Source: Adhaeretor mobilis
Lineage (GTDB): Bacteria; Planctomycetota; Planctomycetia; Pirellulales; Lacipirellulaceae
NCBI RefSeq assembly: GCF_007741515.1
Contig: NZ_CP036263.1
Coordinates: forward strand, 1,054,001 to 1,118,000
DNA: 64,000 bases
Reading direction: 5' to 3'
In this document: positions 24,896 through 33,303 of the stretch, piece after piece
Layout of the letters: every line of letters starts with the position of its first letter
Numbering within the stretch: the stretch's first letter is position 1
Notes under the pieces: model-generated
Databases searched by the model: none
The model's input: the letters and a program-made list of their open reading frames with translations, nothing else
What the model was told of the DNA's origin: nothing
Position numbers and translations under genes: made by a program

Positions 24896-27379
24896 TCAAC
24901 TATCGGGTTGAGCCTTGTTGATCGCCTCTATCGTCAGTTGGAGTAGTGTTGCGTACTCCGGCTCATTGGGGAACTCTCGCACAAGTGCTTGCAGGCCGGC
25001 CTGTGATGCTTTGAGAGTTTTCTTGGCTTCGTCGATGCGATTGAGTTGCGTTAGCAATTCTCCAACAGCTCGTTGAGTGACAGCCAAGTCACGACGGTAG
25101 CGTGGTGGAGCATTCTCTGTGGCGGTGAGCGTCTCAAGTAGCTCGCCGGCTGATTGAAGAGTTTCAATCGCAGTCGGTATCGCCTCTGCCTTCGACTGCT
25201 GACCCCCCAGATTCATCAGCAAGCCCGCCAAATCAGCCGCGTACTTGGGAACGCTTGGGTTGCGATCCACCATTCGCTCCAGTGTCTTTCTTGCTTTCAG
25301 GTAATGCCGAATGGCTACGGACTCTTCGCTTCTGCTACCCGCCAAATCGCCGAGAAGTCGCTGAGTGAGGGCCAATTGGTGCGCGAAGTCGAGGTCTTGT
25401 GGTTGGCGTTGGACCAGTGCTTCAAAGTTCTTTGCAGCCGAGACAAAGTTGGCTTCTGCTTTGTCAGCTTGGCTTGCGGAGAGTTGGATCGCCGCCAGAT
25501 TGAAGTAGCCGCGAGCTAAATCACGTTGCAATTTCAGCGGAGGAGTCTCATCGGTGCAATGGGCCAGTCGCAGTCCTTGGGCGTGCTGCATCTGACGAAT
25601 TGCACTGTCAGCATCGCCTTGCAATTGGGCAATCATGGCGAGATTCATCATGGTGCTTGCCAGCTCGCGGGCTGCCTCAGAGTCATCCGCGTTAGCATTG
25701 GCTAGCTGCTGCCGAATCTCTTTCGCTCGAAGGTAGTTGGTTTTCGCCTTGTCGAGTTGCCTAAGTTTTTGATGAGCACCGCCGAGAGCGTTTAGCACAC
25801 GTCCCTGCTCTGCTTGTCGCGTTGAGGAGACTTCCCCTGGGCCGGCTAGTGACTCTTGATTCAGTGATTCGTAGTGCTTCAGCGATTGCTCGTAGTACGG
25901 CACGGCAGCATCGGGCGTGGTTACGGTTTCCGTGATACGGCCCACGTAGTAAGCGGCTTGGGCGAGCTCGGCTTGTACCGCCGGGTCGCCCTCACGCTGT
26001 TTGATGAATCGCCCGTAGTAGTCGAGCGCTTGTTGTAGCAGAGCATTCCGCAACGGTTGCATGCCGGGCTGGCTGAGGAGTGTCTCCTCGCTGACTTGGA
26101 TGTAATACTGCCGAACGGCGTCTTGAGCGAGTTGGAAGTTCTCCTCTGCGCGATCTCGCTGCTTCACGGACTCGGCGTAGTTGACGGTTGCTTCGTCCTT
26201 GGCGGCCCGTTCGCGACGATTCGCGGCTTCGAGGAGCACTATGCCTGCCGTCAATGCCACCAGTGTAACGGTGCCCGCTGCGGCTGTGCTGAGCGCAGCG
26301 GTACGATGATTGCGTATCCAACGCCACGTGCGGTGCAGTAACGGCTCATCAAAGGCCGCGACTTTCTCATCTGCTAGAAAGTGTTCAATGTCTAGCGCCA
26401 GCGCTTTCGCTGAACGGTAGCGATCTTCCGGCTTCAGCGCCATGGCCTTTCGACAGATGGCATCCAAGGGCTTGGGGACTTGGGGATTTAGTTCGCGTGG
26501 AGATTGGAATTGCCCACGTTGCACACGCATGAGAACGTCGCCCGCGTCGCCGGCAAAAGGTGTTGCGCCCGCCAACATGTGATAGAGCGTCGCTCCGAGG
26601 CTGTAGATGTCTGCTGAAGGTCCCAGCAGATCGAGCCGCCCTTCGGCCTGTTCGGGACTCATGTAAGCTGGCGTGCCGATGACTTGCCCGTGGCGTGTGT
26701 GCGAAGCGTTGCTGCCTGGCGAGGGTGTCACCTTTCGAAGTGCGCTTGGCTGGGCGGCAATCTCATCGCAAGGACGGGCGAGGCCCCAATCGACAACTAG
26801 CGTCTCGCCGTAGTCACCCAGCATGATATTTTCTGGTTTAATGTCGCGGTGCACGATACCACGGCTGTGTGCATAATCGATTGCCTGGCAGACATCGACC
26901 AACTGCCCGAGCATTTGGCGGAGTTGGAAGTCTCGACCGTAATTCTTCTTTACTCGACCGTGGAACTGCTCGATCGCTTGACGCAAGTCTTGCCCGAGGA
27001 TGAAGCGCATCGCGTAGAACGGGCGCCCGTCGGAAAATTCTCCCAGGCTATAAACCGGTACGATGCCGGGGTGTTCCAGTGCGCCGGTGATCTCCGCTTC
27101 GCGTACAAATCGCTGGCGGCTAGCTAGGTCGTCCGCATTGGCCGGAAGGATTTCTTTGAGCGCGATCTCGCGATTGAGTTGCTCGTCCTGAGCAATGACC
27201 ACGCGCCCCAGTCCTCCGACAGCATGCGGGCGAAGCACGGTAAAGCGTTGGGTCTCAGAGATTCCTGCGCGATTTTCGGGGGCGCGCGTTACGAAGTTCT
27301 CATGCTCTGGAGCAGGACGCCGAGCGCTGTCGCTAGTGAGGTGCGGGTCGAATTGAGGGTTGTCGTCGGGAGCAGACAT
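24896..27379 (-). CDS. Serine/threonine protein kinase with tetratricopeptide C-terminus
   Basis: 827 residues from the ATG at 27379; a TTG start at 27391 is possible. The kinase domain spans about residues 45-330: Gly loop GGLGRV, the Lys in IALKEI, HRDIKPENIML (catalytic loop) and DWGLARP, where DFG is replaced by DWG. A transmembrane helix (about 355-385) is followed by about 430 residues of helical repeats with TPR-like spacing (AQAAYYVGRITE, LNALGGAHQKLRQLDKA and similar). This is a membrane-spanning Hanks-type kinase of a kind expanded in planctomycetes; the repeats would face the periplasm. Ligand and targets unknown. It converges on the NfeD gene. Confidence 0.9.
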   Translation of the reverse strand: MSAPDDNPQFDPHLTSDSARRPAPEHENFVTRAPENRAGISETQRFTVLRPHAVGGLGRVVIAQDEQLNREIALKEILPANADDLASRQRFVREAEITGALEHPGIVPVYSLGEFSDGRPFYAMRFILGQDLRQAIEQFHGRVKKNYGRDFQLRQMLGQLVDVCQAIDYAHSRGIVHRDIKPENIMLGDYGETLVVDWGLARPCDEIAAQPSALRKVTPSPGSNASHTRHGQVIGTPAYMSPEQAEGRLDLLGPSADIYSLGATLYHMLAGATPFAGDAGDVLMRVQRGQFQSPRELNPQVPKPLDAICRKAMALKPEDRYRSAKALALDIEHFLADEKVAAFDEPLLHRTWRWIRNHRTAALSTAAAGTVTLVALTAGIVLLEAANRRERAAKDEATVNYAESVKQRDRAEENFQLAQDAVRQYYIQVSEETLLSQPGMQPLRNALLQQALDYYGRFIKQREGDPAVQAELAQAAYYVGRITETVTTPDAAVPYYEQSLKHYESLNQESLAGPGEVSSTRQAEQGRVLNALGGAHQKLRQLDKAKTNYLRAKEIRQQLANANADDSEAARELASTMMNLAMIAQLQGDADSAIRQMQHAQGLRLAHCTDETPPLKLQRDLARGYFNLAAIQLSASQADKAEANFVSAAKNFEALVQRQPQDLDFAHQLALTQRLLGDLAGSRSEESVAIRHYLKARKTLERMVDRNPSVPKYAADLAGLLMNLGGQQSKAEAIPTAIETLQSAGELLETLTATENAPPRYRRDLAVTQRAVGELLTQLNRIDEAKKTLKASQAGLQALVREFPNEPEYATLLQLTIEAINKAQPDS

Positions 27380-27572
27380 TTCGACTAGCAAGGGGCCTAT
27401 TGGAAGACGACGTATGACCTACTGAAACGCTTCGAGCAGCGAATTCGGGGGTAGATGAAGTGCTACGCACGTGCGGCAACGCGAACCGTACCTGCACCTG
27501 CTTATTATACTCGAAAGCGATGGCACGGTTCGCAGCCCGCTAGGAGCGACGGCAGATTACCCTGAAATTGCT

Positions 27573-29195
27573 TTAGAAAGGCAGCTGAACTTGGCAGTTG
27601 TACTCGAAATCGAATCCGCGGTAGGGAATGCTACGAATGGGTGCCGCAACGCCGTTAGTGATGACAAACGGACCAACGTCAGCTGACACGCCGGCAGCAA
27701 CGTTGATGATGTCTGCTCTTCGGAGAGGGTTGCCGGCCGTGCTGGTAGGGCCCAAAACGGTGCCGACACCCGAGGAGAATACCTCTTCCAGCGGTATCTG
27801 CTGGACGTTCGAGTCTTGCAGAGTGTGCGTATAGTGGGTTTCCAATAACGCTACCACGTTAGAGACGATGCGTCGTGGGTCGCGGTCGGTCACCCGGTAG
27901 CCTAAGCCCAAGTTTAGCCGCATGAGCGTTTGGGCAAATACATCTACTTCGACCGGACCACCGCCTGGAGTCTGGCTAAAGTTGTCTCCCGCGAAGTTGC
28001 CTGGGTCGATCGGACCGAGGAAGGTATCCAGCCTGGTACTGCCGGTTGTGGTTAGCTTGGATGGATTGGCTCCGACTTCGATTTGAAGGAAGCCCTGATG
28101 GAACCAACGTGCCTGTTGATCGCTTGGAGTGAAAATCCATGCGGCAAACGGTGAGAGGTAAACCGTGTCGTTCTCGTATTGGTATTGAAACGCTGTCTGG
28201 CTGATGCCAACGAGTCCCGGGAATAGCGGATCAAGGTCTACCAATGTGCGAGCGCCCAATCCGAATGATACGTCTTCAGCGGTCGGTACCGTGACACCCA
28301 GACCGCCAGTTAGCAGGAAGTTCGATTGCTCATAGAGCACTGCCTTGGTGATAAACGAGAGGTTGCCAATCTGCGCTTCTCGGTTGTCACCGTCAACCAA
28401 GTCAACCTTTCCCGTTACTAGTGGATCGACAATACTAATCACATCTGATTTAAGTCGATAAAGGATCGGGGCACGCATTTCAATGCTTGCCATGCCGTCC
28501 CAAAATGTTCTTTCGCCGCCGATCGTGTGCTGATCGACGTTGTAAATATCTGTAAACTGGAAGAATTGCAGTCGTGTGCTGTTCTCAAAATGCCGGTAAC
28601 TGTAGTAGATGCGGTCTACGGGAATTGCCGAGTTGTTCTCCGAGATGTTCAACCGACTGCACGTGAGCGAAGGGTGCGAGAGGTCGGCAAAAACCACTCC
28701 CCGCAGCCCGAAGCAGGTTCCGGCTGATGTGTCGCCAATCATGAACGGGACGCTGGCGAGGCCTAATGCCACGCCGGCGCCGCGGTTATTCTGCTGCCCG
28801 CGTGACTGAACCTGCAACGCTTGTTGAAACGGCAGGGTCCCGAGGCCAATGCCCAGCGCCGGGCCGAAGCCCTGGGCCGGTTCGATCTGGTCGTCGCGGT
28901 AAGGCGTTTTTGTCCCGTTCGAAATTGACGTGTCTCGTGCTGCAATTCCGCGCGGGTGATTTAGCTCAATTCCATCAGTCACGAACACGGGTGATTCGAC
29001 AATATCCCAAGCTGCGGAATTCAGTGCCGAGGAGAATTCCTCTTCCAAGCCGCCGCTCTCAGCGTAAACGCTCTCTCGAACAGGTTCCGATTGGGCCAAC
29101 GCTGCCGAGCCAGCTTGGCCCATCAGTAGCGAAATGAACGAGCAAGCGGCTAGCACTTGGGGCGATTGAACCACATCGCGTAAGTAAGGAAGCAT
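27573..29195 (-). CDS. Predicted outer-membrane beta-barrel protein
   Basis: 540 residues. Signal peptide (about 10-35, ending AALAQ). The rest alternates short hydrophobic strands with Gly/Asp/Asn turns, typical of a barrel (FLLTGGLGVTVPTAEDVSFG, RLNLGLGYRVTDRD) and ends EYNCQVQLPF, a terminal Phe as in many outer-membrane barrels. It has no enzyme motif. Similar stand-alone proteins are common in planctomycetes. It is read away from floA, with a 444-base spacer between the two starts. Confidence 0.72.
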   Translation of the reverse strand: MLPYLRDVVQSPQVLAACSFISLLMGQAGSAALAQSEPVRESVYAESGGLEEEFSSALNSAAWDIVESPVFVTDGIELNHPRGIAARDTSISNGTKTPYRDDQIEPAQGFGPALGIGLGTLPFQQALQVQSRGQQNNRGAGVALGLASVPFMIGDTSAGTCFGLRGVVFADLSHPSLTCSRLNISENNSAIPVDRIYYSYRHFENSTRLQFFQFTDIYNVDQHTIGGERTFWDGMASIEMRAPILYRLKSDVISIVDPLVTGKVDLVDGDNREAQIGNLSFITKAVLYEQSNFLLTGGLGVTVPTAEDVSFGLGARTLVDLDPLFPGLVGISQTAFQYQYENDTVYLSPFAAWIFTPSDQQARWFHQGFLQIEVGANPSKLTTTGSTRLDTFLGPIDPGNFAGDNFSQTPGGGPVEVDVFAQTLMRLNLGLGYRVTDRDPRRIVSNVVALLETHYTHTLQDSNVQQIPLEEVFSSGVGTVLGPTSTAGNPLRRADIINVAAGVSADVGPFVITNGVAAPIRSIPYRGFDFEYNCQVQLPF

Positions 29196-29639
29196 AGAGC
29201 GACTCGTCGTTTGGCTTTTTGGCTGCCCGTTTTGGGCGAAATGTGTCCAGCCACTTACCTGCCGAGACTAGGTGGCTTTTCATGGTTTGGATCGGTCGTT
29301 CGGTCTTCCGCAGTCGATCAGATTGATCCGACTATTCCCCTTATGATTCAACTACCACTCGCGTCATGTGGGTTAGGTAAGCTATAAGTGCATAGGAGCC
29401 GCTAGCATTGGAGCCAGCCGACGCTTGCAATCGCCCGTGGGAAGCATTACAAAGCGGTAAGGCGCAGGAGCGGGCTCGCTGCACAATCAAACGTATTGGT
29501 GGCGTTGTCTTTAGGGCTAATTGCTGTGGTGGCTAGTTGATCCGGCAGGCCATCTACATGAGCCCAAAAAACGGCTCTCCTGGATAGCCTCGTAACCTGC
29601 TTTCATCACGAACTTCACTCAAGCAGCCATTAGCTGACT
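29196..29639. other. Divergent spacer without genes
   Basis: 444 bases between two divergent starts (the barrel protein and floA). No open frame of interest and no RNA gene is recognised. It must hold promoters for both genes, but I cannot place -35/-10 boxes with confidence. Confidence 0.5.
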
Positions 29640-30719
29640 ATGCACGAGCAAATTGCCCTACTACCGATCGCCCCTCCCCAGTTGGCACAGTTATTCGAAG
29701 ACAACGCCAGCACGGTCTGGCTGATTGCCGCCTTCGCGGTACTGATCGGGTTCCTCGTGTTTGTGGCGATCGCCGCCCGGTTTGCCCGCTTGTGGATCCA
29801 GTCCGTATCGACGGGCGCAGGCATCGGCATTTTCGACCTCATTCGCATGACGTTTCGCAAGGTGAACCCCACGGTCATCGTACGCAGCAAGATCATGGCT
29901 GTGCAGGCTGGACTGGATGACCACGACGACGAGATCACCACCAAAGCACTTGAAGCGCATTACCTTGCCGGCGGCAATGTGCCGCTGGTGATCCGCTCGA
30001 TCATAGCCGCTCGCAAGGCGAAGATTATCGAGTTGGGCTTCCGCCAAGCGACTGCGATCGACTTGGCTGGCCGTAATATTCTCGAAGCGGTGCAGACGAG
30101 CGTGTACCCACGGGTAATCGATTGCCCCTCGCGCGAGTCGAAGCGTCCCTCGCTGGACGCCATCGCCAAAGACGGTATTCAGCTGAAGGTCAGGGCGAGA
30201 GTGACCGTGCGGGCAAACTTAAATCAGCTCATTGGTGGTGCCACGGAGGAAACCATCATTGCCCGCGTAGGTGAGGGCATAGTGAGTGCCATTGGTTCCG
30301 CCCCAACGCATGCCCACGTGCTGGAGAACCCGGATAGTATTTCCAAGGCGGTGCTGGCGAGGCGACTCGATTCGCAGACCGCTTTTGAAATCGTATCGAT
30401 CGATATTGCCGACATCGACGTTGGCGACAACATCGGTGCCCGCCTGCAAGCCGATCAAGCCGAAGCGGATACTCGTGTGGCCCGTGCGAAGGCGGAAGGC
30501 AAACGGGCTATGGCCGTGTCGCAGGAACAAGAGAATTTTGCGGCAATGGTCGAAAACAAGGCGAAGCTGGTCGCTGCCGAAGCGGAAGTTCCCAAGGCGA
30601 TGGCTGAGGCGTTTGGTACCGGCAACTTGGGAATTCTTGACTACTATAAATTGAAGAACGTGCAGGCCGACACTGACATGCGCGACGCCATTGCTACAGG
30701 CGGCACCGGCCGGAAGTAA
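29640..30719 (+). CDS. floA: Flotillin-like protein FloA
   Basis: 359 residues. A re-entrant or transmembrane helix (about 24-48) is followed by the SPFH domain ([63 protein letters not shown]) and a Glu/Ala-rich flotillin coiled coil ([24 protein letters not shown]...). The length agrees with bacterial FloA (about 330-360). FloA scaffolds membrane microdomains and influences signalling and secretion complexes. It is followed on the same strand by a gene of the type often found behind floA in planctomycetes. Two NfeD proteins, classical flotillin partners, lie 5-8 kb upstream. Confidence 0.93.
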   Translation: MHEQIALLPIAPPQLAQLFEDNASTVWLIAAFAVLIGFLVFVAIAARFARLWIQSVSTGAGIGIFDLIRMTFRKVNPTVIVRSKIMAVQAGLDDHDDEITTKALEAHYLAGGNVPLVIRSIIAARKAKIIELGFRQATAIDLAGRNILEAVQTSVYPRVIDCPSRESKRPSLDAIAKDGIQLKVRARVTVRANLNQLIGGATEETIIARVGEGIVSAIGSAPTHAHVLENPDSISKAVLARRLDSQTAFEIVSIDIADIDVGDNIGARLQADQAEADTRVARAKAEGKRAMAVSQEQENFAAMVENKAKLVAAEAEVPKAMAEAFGTGNLGILDYYKLKNVQADTDMRDAIATGGTGRK

Positions 30720-30772
30720 CTGTTTGATTGGATTCGTGGTTCAACAGAATTGCCATACTCAAGTTAGTCTCC

Positions 30773-31537
30773 ATGGAAATCTCCCTGCTACTCGCCGACG
30801 GTATCGACCAAATTATAGGTATCGTATTTCTGATCATAGCGGGGCTTACGCAGTTGTTTTCCAATCGCAAGCCGAAGCCCAAACCCCAACGGCCGGTGCG
30901 TGTTCCAAGGCCCCAGGCTGGTCAGCCCGGCCAGCCCGGGAACGTCCCAGCAGCAGGAGCCGCCGGCGCGGGGCAGGACAAGTTGCGGCGAGAAGTGGAG
31001 GATTTCCTCCGCAGGGCGCGTGGCGAAGCGCCAGCTGCTGACGAGCAGGGAGCTGCCCGCCAGCGAGAGCTTTCTGGCGATCGTTCGGGTGCACAGCGAC
31101 GACATGAAGTTCAGAAAGAAGGCAAGCCAAAGCAATCTCCACGGAACTCGCCTCGACGCCAGGCTCAACAACGTCCCCAGCCTCAGCGTCAGCCGGTTAA
31201 TGAACCGCGACTTCGCATGGAGCCGATTGAAGAGAGCGACATCACTCACGGCGATACGGTCGCGGAGCATGTCGCTACGCACATGGATAGCGCACACGAC
31301 ACAGCCGAGCGAGTTTCGCACCTGGGCGAAGAGGTCGGCTATGCTGATGAGCGCCTCGAAGAGCATCTGCGTCACAAGTTCGATCACAAGATCGGCACCC
31401 TGGAACAGCGATCGGCAAGCGTTGAAGTTGAGACTCGCTCTGACGTGGCCGCCGAAGTAATCGACATGCTCATGCAACCCGGCGGTATGCAGCGGGTGAT
31501 CATCGCCAATGAAATTCTGAAGCGGCCTGATTTTTGA
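30773..31537 (+). CDS. Conserved membrane-anchored protein downstream of floA
   Basis: 254 residues from the ATG at 30773; the frame opens earlier at 30728. One N-terminal helix (about residues 8-28) is followed by a long Pro/Gln/Arg-rich linker (about 35-155), then an acidic-basic helical C-terminus (VAEHVATHMDSAHDTAERVS, EVIDMLMQPGGMQRVIIANE). No catalytic motif. Its place 53 bases after floA and its shape suggest a partner or regulator of the flotillin membrane assembly. I infer this only from position. Confidence 0.7.
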   Translation: MEISLLLADGIDQIIGIVFLIIAGLTQLFSNRKPKPKPQRPVRVPRPQAGQPGQPGNVPAAGAAGAGQDKLRREVEDFLRRARGEAPAADEQGAARQRELSGDRSGAQRRHEVQKEGKPKQSPRNSPRRQAQQRPQPQRQPVNEPRLRMEPIEESDITHGDTVAEHVATHMDSAHDTAERVSHLGEEVGYADERLEEHLRHKFDHKIGTLEQRSASVEVETRSDVAAEVIDMLMQPGGMQRVIIANEILKRPDF

Positions 31538-31973
31538 AGGATGAGAAGCATACCCCAGGCGGTGTCACCGCTCGCTGGGACTTGCCTGGGATTACGATGC
31601 GGACCCCCTTCGGGGAAAATCAGGGTTCAAGCCACCTGATTGCTGCTGGCTCGTCTACCGATCCCTCTGACGGAATTCGCGTATTCTGGTTTGGGACCAC
31701 TGCGGAGCACGATTGGCTAGCTTCGTAGGGCATTTCTGCCTCTTTCCGGCACAAAATCAGCATACTCGGCAATACCCGACCCCATCCCTCTTGGGTTACC
31801 CGAAATGGTTGGGCAAAGTTTGACACTCAAATTTACCCCTGAGTATACTGCTAGTAGCGGCTTTTGAGCGCAGTTCCGTTTTTTGGGTGCTGGCTCAAGT
31901 CGCTGCTACAAATACAGAAGCCCGGCGGTGCGTAGCACCGCGGCTATTCACTCAGTTACCTTGGAATAGAGTT
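31538..31973. other. Spacer; contains REP-like palindrome
   Basis: No convincing gene; a 64-codon frame at 31534-31728 has no start signal and no family. At 31921-31948 there is a perfect GCGGTGC/GCACCGC hairpin within the REP-like frame described for 17824 and 51111, read on the minus strand. It sits 26 bases before the next start. Confidence 0.5.
31921..31948 (-). repeat. REP-like palindrome, copy 2
   Basis: Read on the minus strand: AATAGCCGCG, the stem GTGC/GCAC around TAC, then CGCCGG. The stem bases differ from copies 1 and 3 but remain complementary. Confidence 0.6.
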
Positions 31974-32804
31974 ATGAATCTCCTTGGCAAGATTTTTACC
32001 GTCCTCATCATGCTCGCCAGCTTTGGTCTGATGATCATGGCTATGCTCGTGTACTCAACACACACGAACTGGAAGGAAGAGGCGGACGCGTTGAAGGCGA
32101 ACCTCAGCAAGGTGCAGATCGAGAATACCCAACTGCGGAGCAAATACGAGAATCAACTCGGCCAGCTTGATGCGGAGAAGCAAGCCGCGCTACACGATCT
32201 TAGCAAGCTGGAGAGTGAGCGCGAGGCTATGCTAGACCAGAACGCCTCAATCCAAGACGAACTCGACAATCTGCGTCAGGCACGTCGTGGTGCCGAAGCC
32301 CTGGTTGCTTCGACCGAAAAGAACAACGAACGCCTCCAAGAGGAAGTTGCTGGGCTGCGTACCGAGATTCGCGACAATCAACAGCAACGCGACGACACAT
32401 TCCTCAAGGCAGTGGCGGCTACCAGTCAGTTGCATACCACTAAGGGTGAGCTCGAGCAGGTCAAAGAGCGTAACGTGCAGCTTGCCCAACAACTGGGCAT
32501 CGCTACGAGCGCCCTCCGCGAGAACGATGTTGATCCCAATGCAGAGATCAAGCCTCGCGTCCGCGGACTGGTAAGTGCCACGCTTCGCGATTCAACCGGC
32601 TTGCTTATCGAAATCACCGTAGGTGCCGACGATGGCCTCAAGGCGGGACAAACCGTCGAAGTGTTCCGTGGCGAAAAGTACCTGGGCCGTGCCGAGGTAG
32701 TGAAGACCGCCCCCGATCGCGCGGTCGCCCGCGTACTGCGTAAATTCCAACAAGGCACTATTCAGGAAGACGACCATGTCGCAACCAAACTTCGAGCAAG
32801 CTAG
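31974..32804 (+). CDS. Membrane-anchored coiled-coil protein
   Basis: 276 residues from the ATG at 31974 (GGAA 10 bases before); an in-frame upstream extension to 31887 translates the REP palindrome and is rejected. A transmembrane helix (about 8-26) precedes a long coiled coil (about 35-180, Glu/Leu/Gln heptads such as LRSKYENQLGQLDAEKQAAL), then a small C-terminal domain (about 195-276: EIKPRVRGLVSATLRDSTGL, EVFRGEKYLGRAEVVKTAPD). It resembles MreC-like or envelope-linker architecture, but the family is not identified. It overlaps the next gene by 29 bases, so they are co-transcribed. Confidence 0.75.
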   Translation: MNLLGKIFTVLIMLASFGLMIMAMLVYSTHTNWKEEADALKANLSKVQIENTQLRSKYENQLGQLDAEKQAALHDLSKLESEREAMLDQNASIQDELDNLRQARRGAEALVASTEKNNERLQEEVAGLRTEIRDNQQQRDDTFLKAVAATSQLHTTKGELEQVKERNVQLAQQLGIATSALRENDVDPNAEIKPRVRGLVSATLRDSTGLLIEITVGADDGLKAGQTVEVFRGEKYLGRAEVVKTAPDRAVARVLRKFQQGTIQEDDHVATKLRAS

Positions 32805-32994
32805 CGTTCCCTCGGTACTCACCAAAAAGAGTGCCTGGAACATCTACACGATGCTGCTGCTAATCGCGTTCATCTCGCTATTGGTGTGCAACATCCTGCT
32901 CTACCTAGAAATCAAAGAGTACGGTGGCTTCGGCGCCGTGAAGGGTTCGGCCTCTGCGACGCCTGCGTTGGTGAGTGACTACGCCCAGGTTTAG
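32776..32994 (+). CDS. Small single-helix membrane protein
   Basis: 72 residues, overlapping the end of the coiled-coil gene by 29 bases with GGAAGACG upstream of its ATG. One strong hydrophobic helix (about 24-46, MLLLIAFISLLVCNILLYLE) follows a polar N-terminus. The tight overlap indicates translational coupling and a joint function with the coiled-coil protein. A strong terminator follows at 33027. Family unknown. Confidence 0.7.
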   Translation: MSQPNFEQASVPSVLTKKSAWNIYTMLLLIAFISLLVCNILLYLEIKEYGGFGAVKGSASATPALVSDYAQV

Positions 32995-33026
32995 CTGTTC
33001 AGAATCAGATTGATTGAGAAAACACG

Positions 33027-33063
33027 CGCCCCCGATTCCGGTTTGGAGTCGGGGGCGTTTATT
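33027..33063 (+). terminator. Rho-independent terminator
   Basis: CGCCCCCGA and TCGGGGGCG pair around a loop of about 13 bases and are followed by TTTATT. It ends the two-gene operon at 31974-32994. The rest of the spacer (33064-33303) contains no gene. Confidence 0.85.
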
Positions 33064-33303
33064 CGTTGGGTAGTGGGCAGGGATGTGCGTGTTTGATGTC
33101 GGCTGCAGGAACTGGGAAGGAGCGATTATGTATCCAGCTGGCGCTCGCTCTGGAGTGCTATGGAGATCTCTTGGCGAGTGACCGGCGCGGGTTATGGTGC
33201 TAGAGACTCCCGCGCAGATGGTGACTGAGGGGCCGGACTCGATTGTGACTGACTTGCTGGGTGAGGATGTGGGAAACCCGACTGAAACATGTTGAATGAT
33301 TCA

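Noticed and set aside
31534..31728. 64-codon plus-strand frame
   Set aside because: It overlaps the end of the preceding gene, lacks a start signal and has no family similarity.
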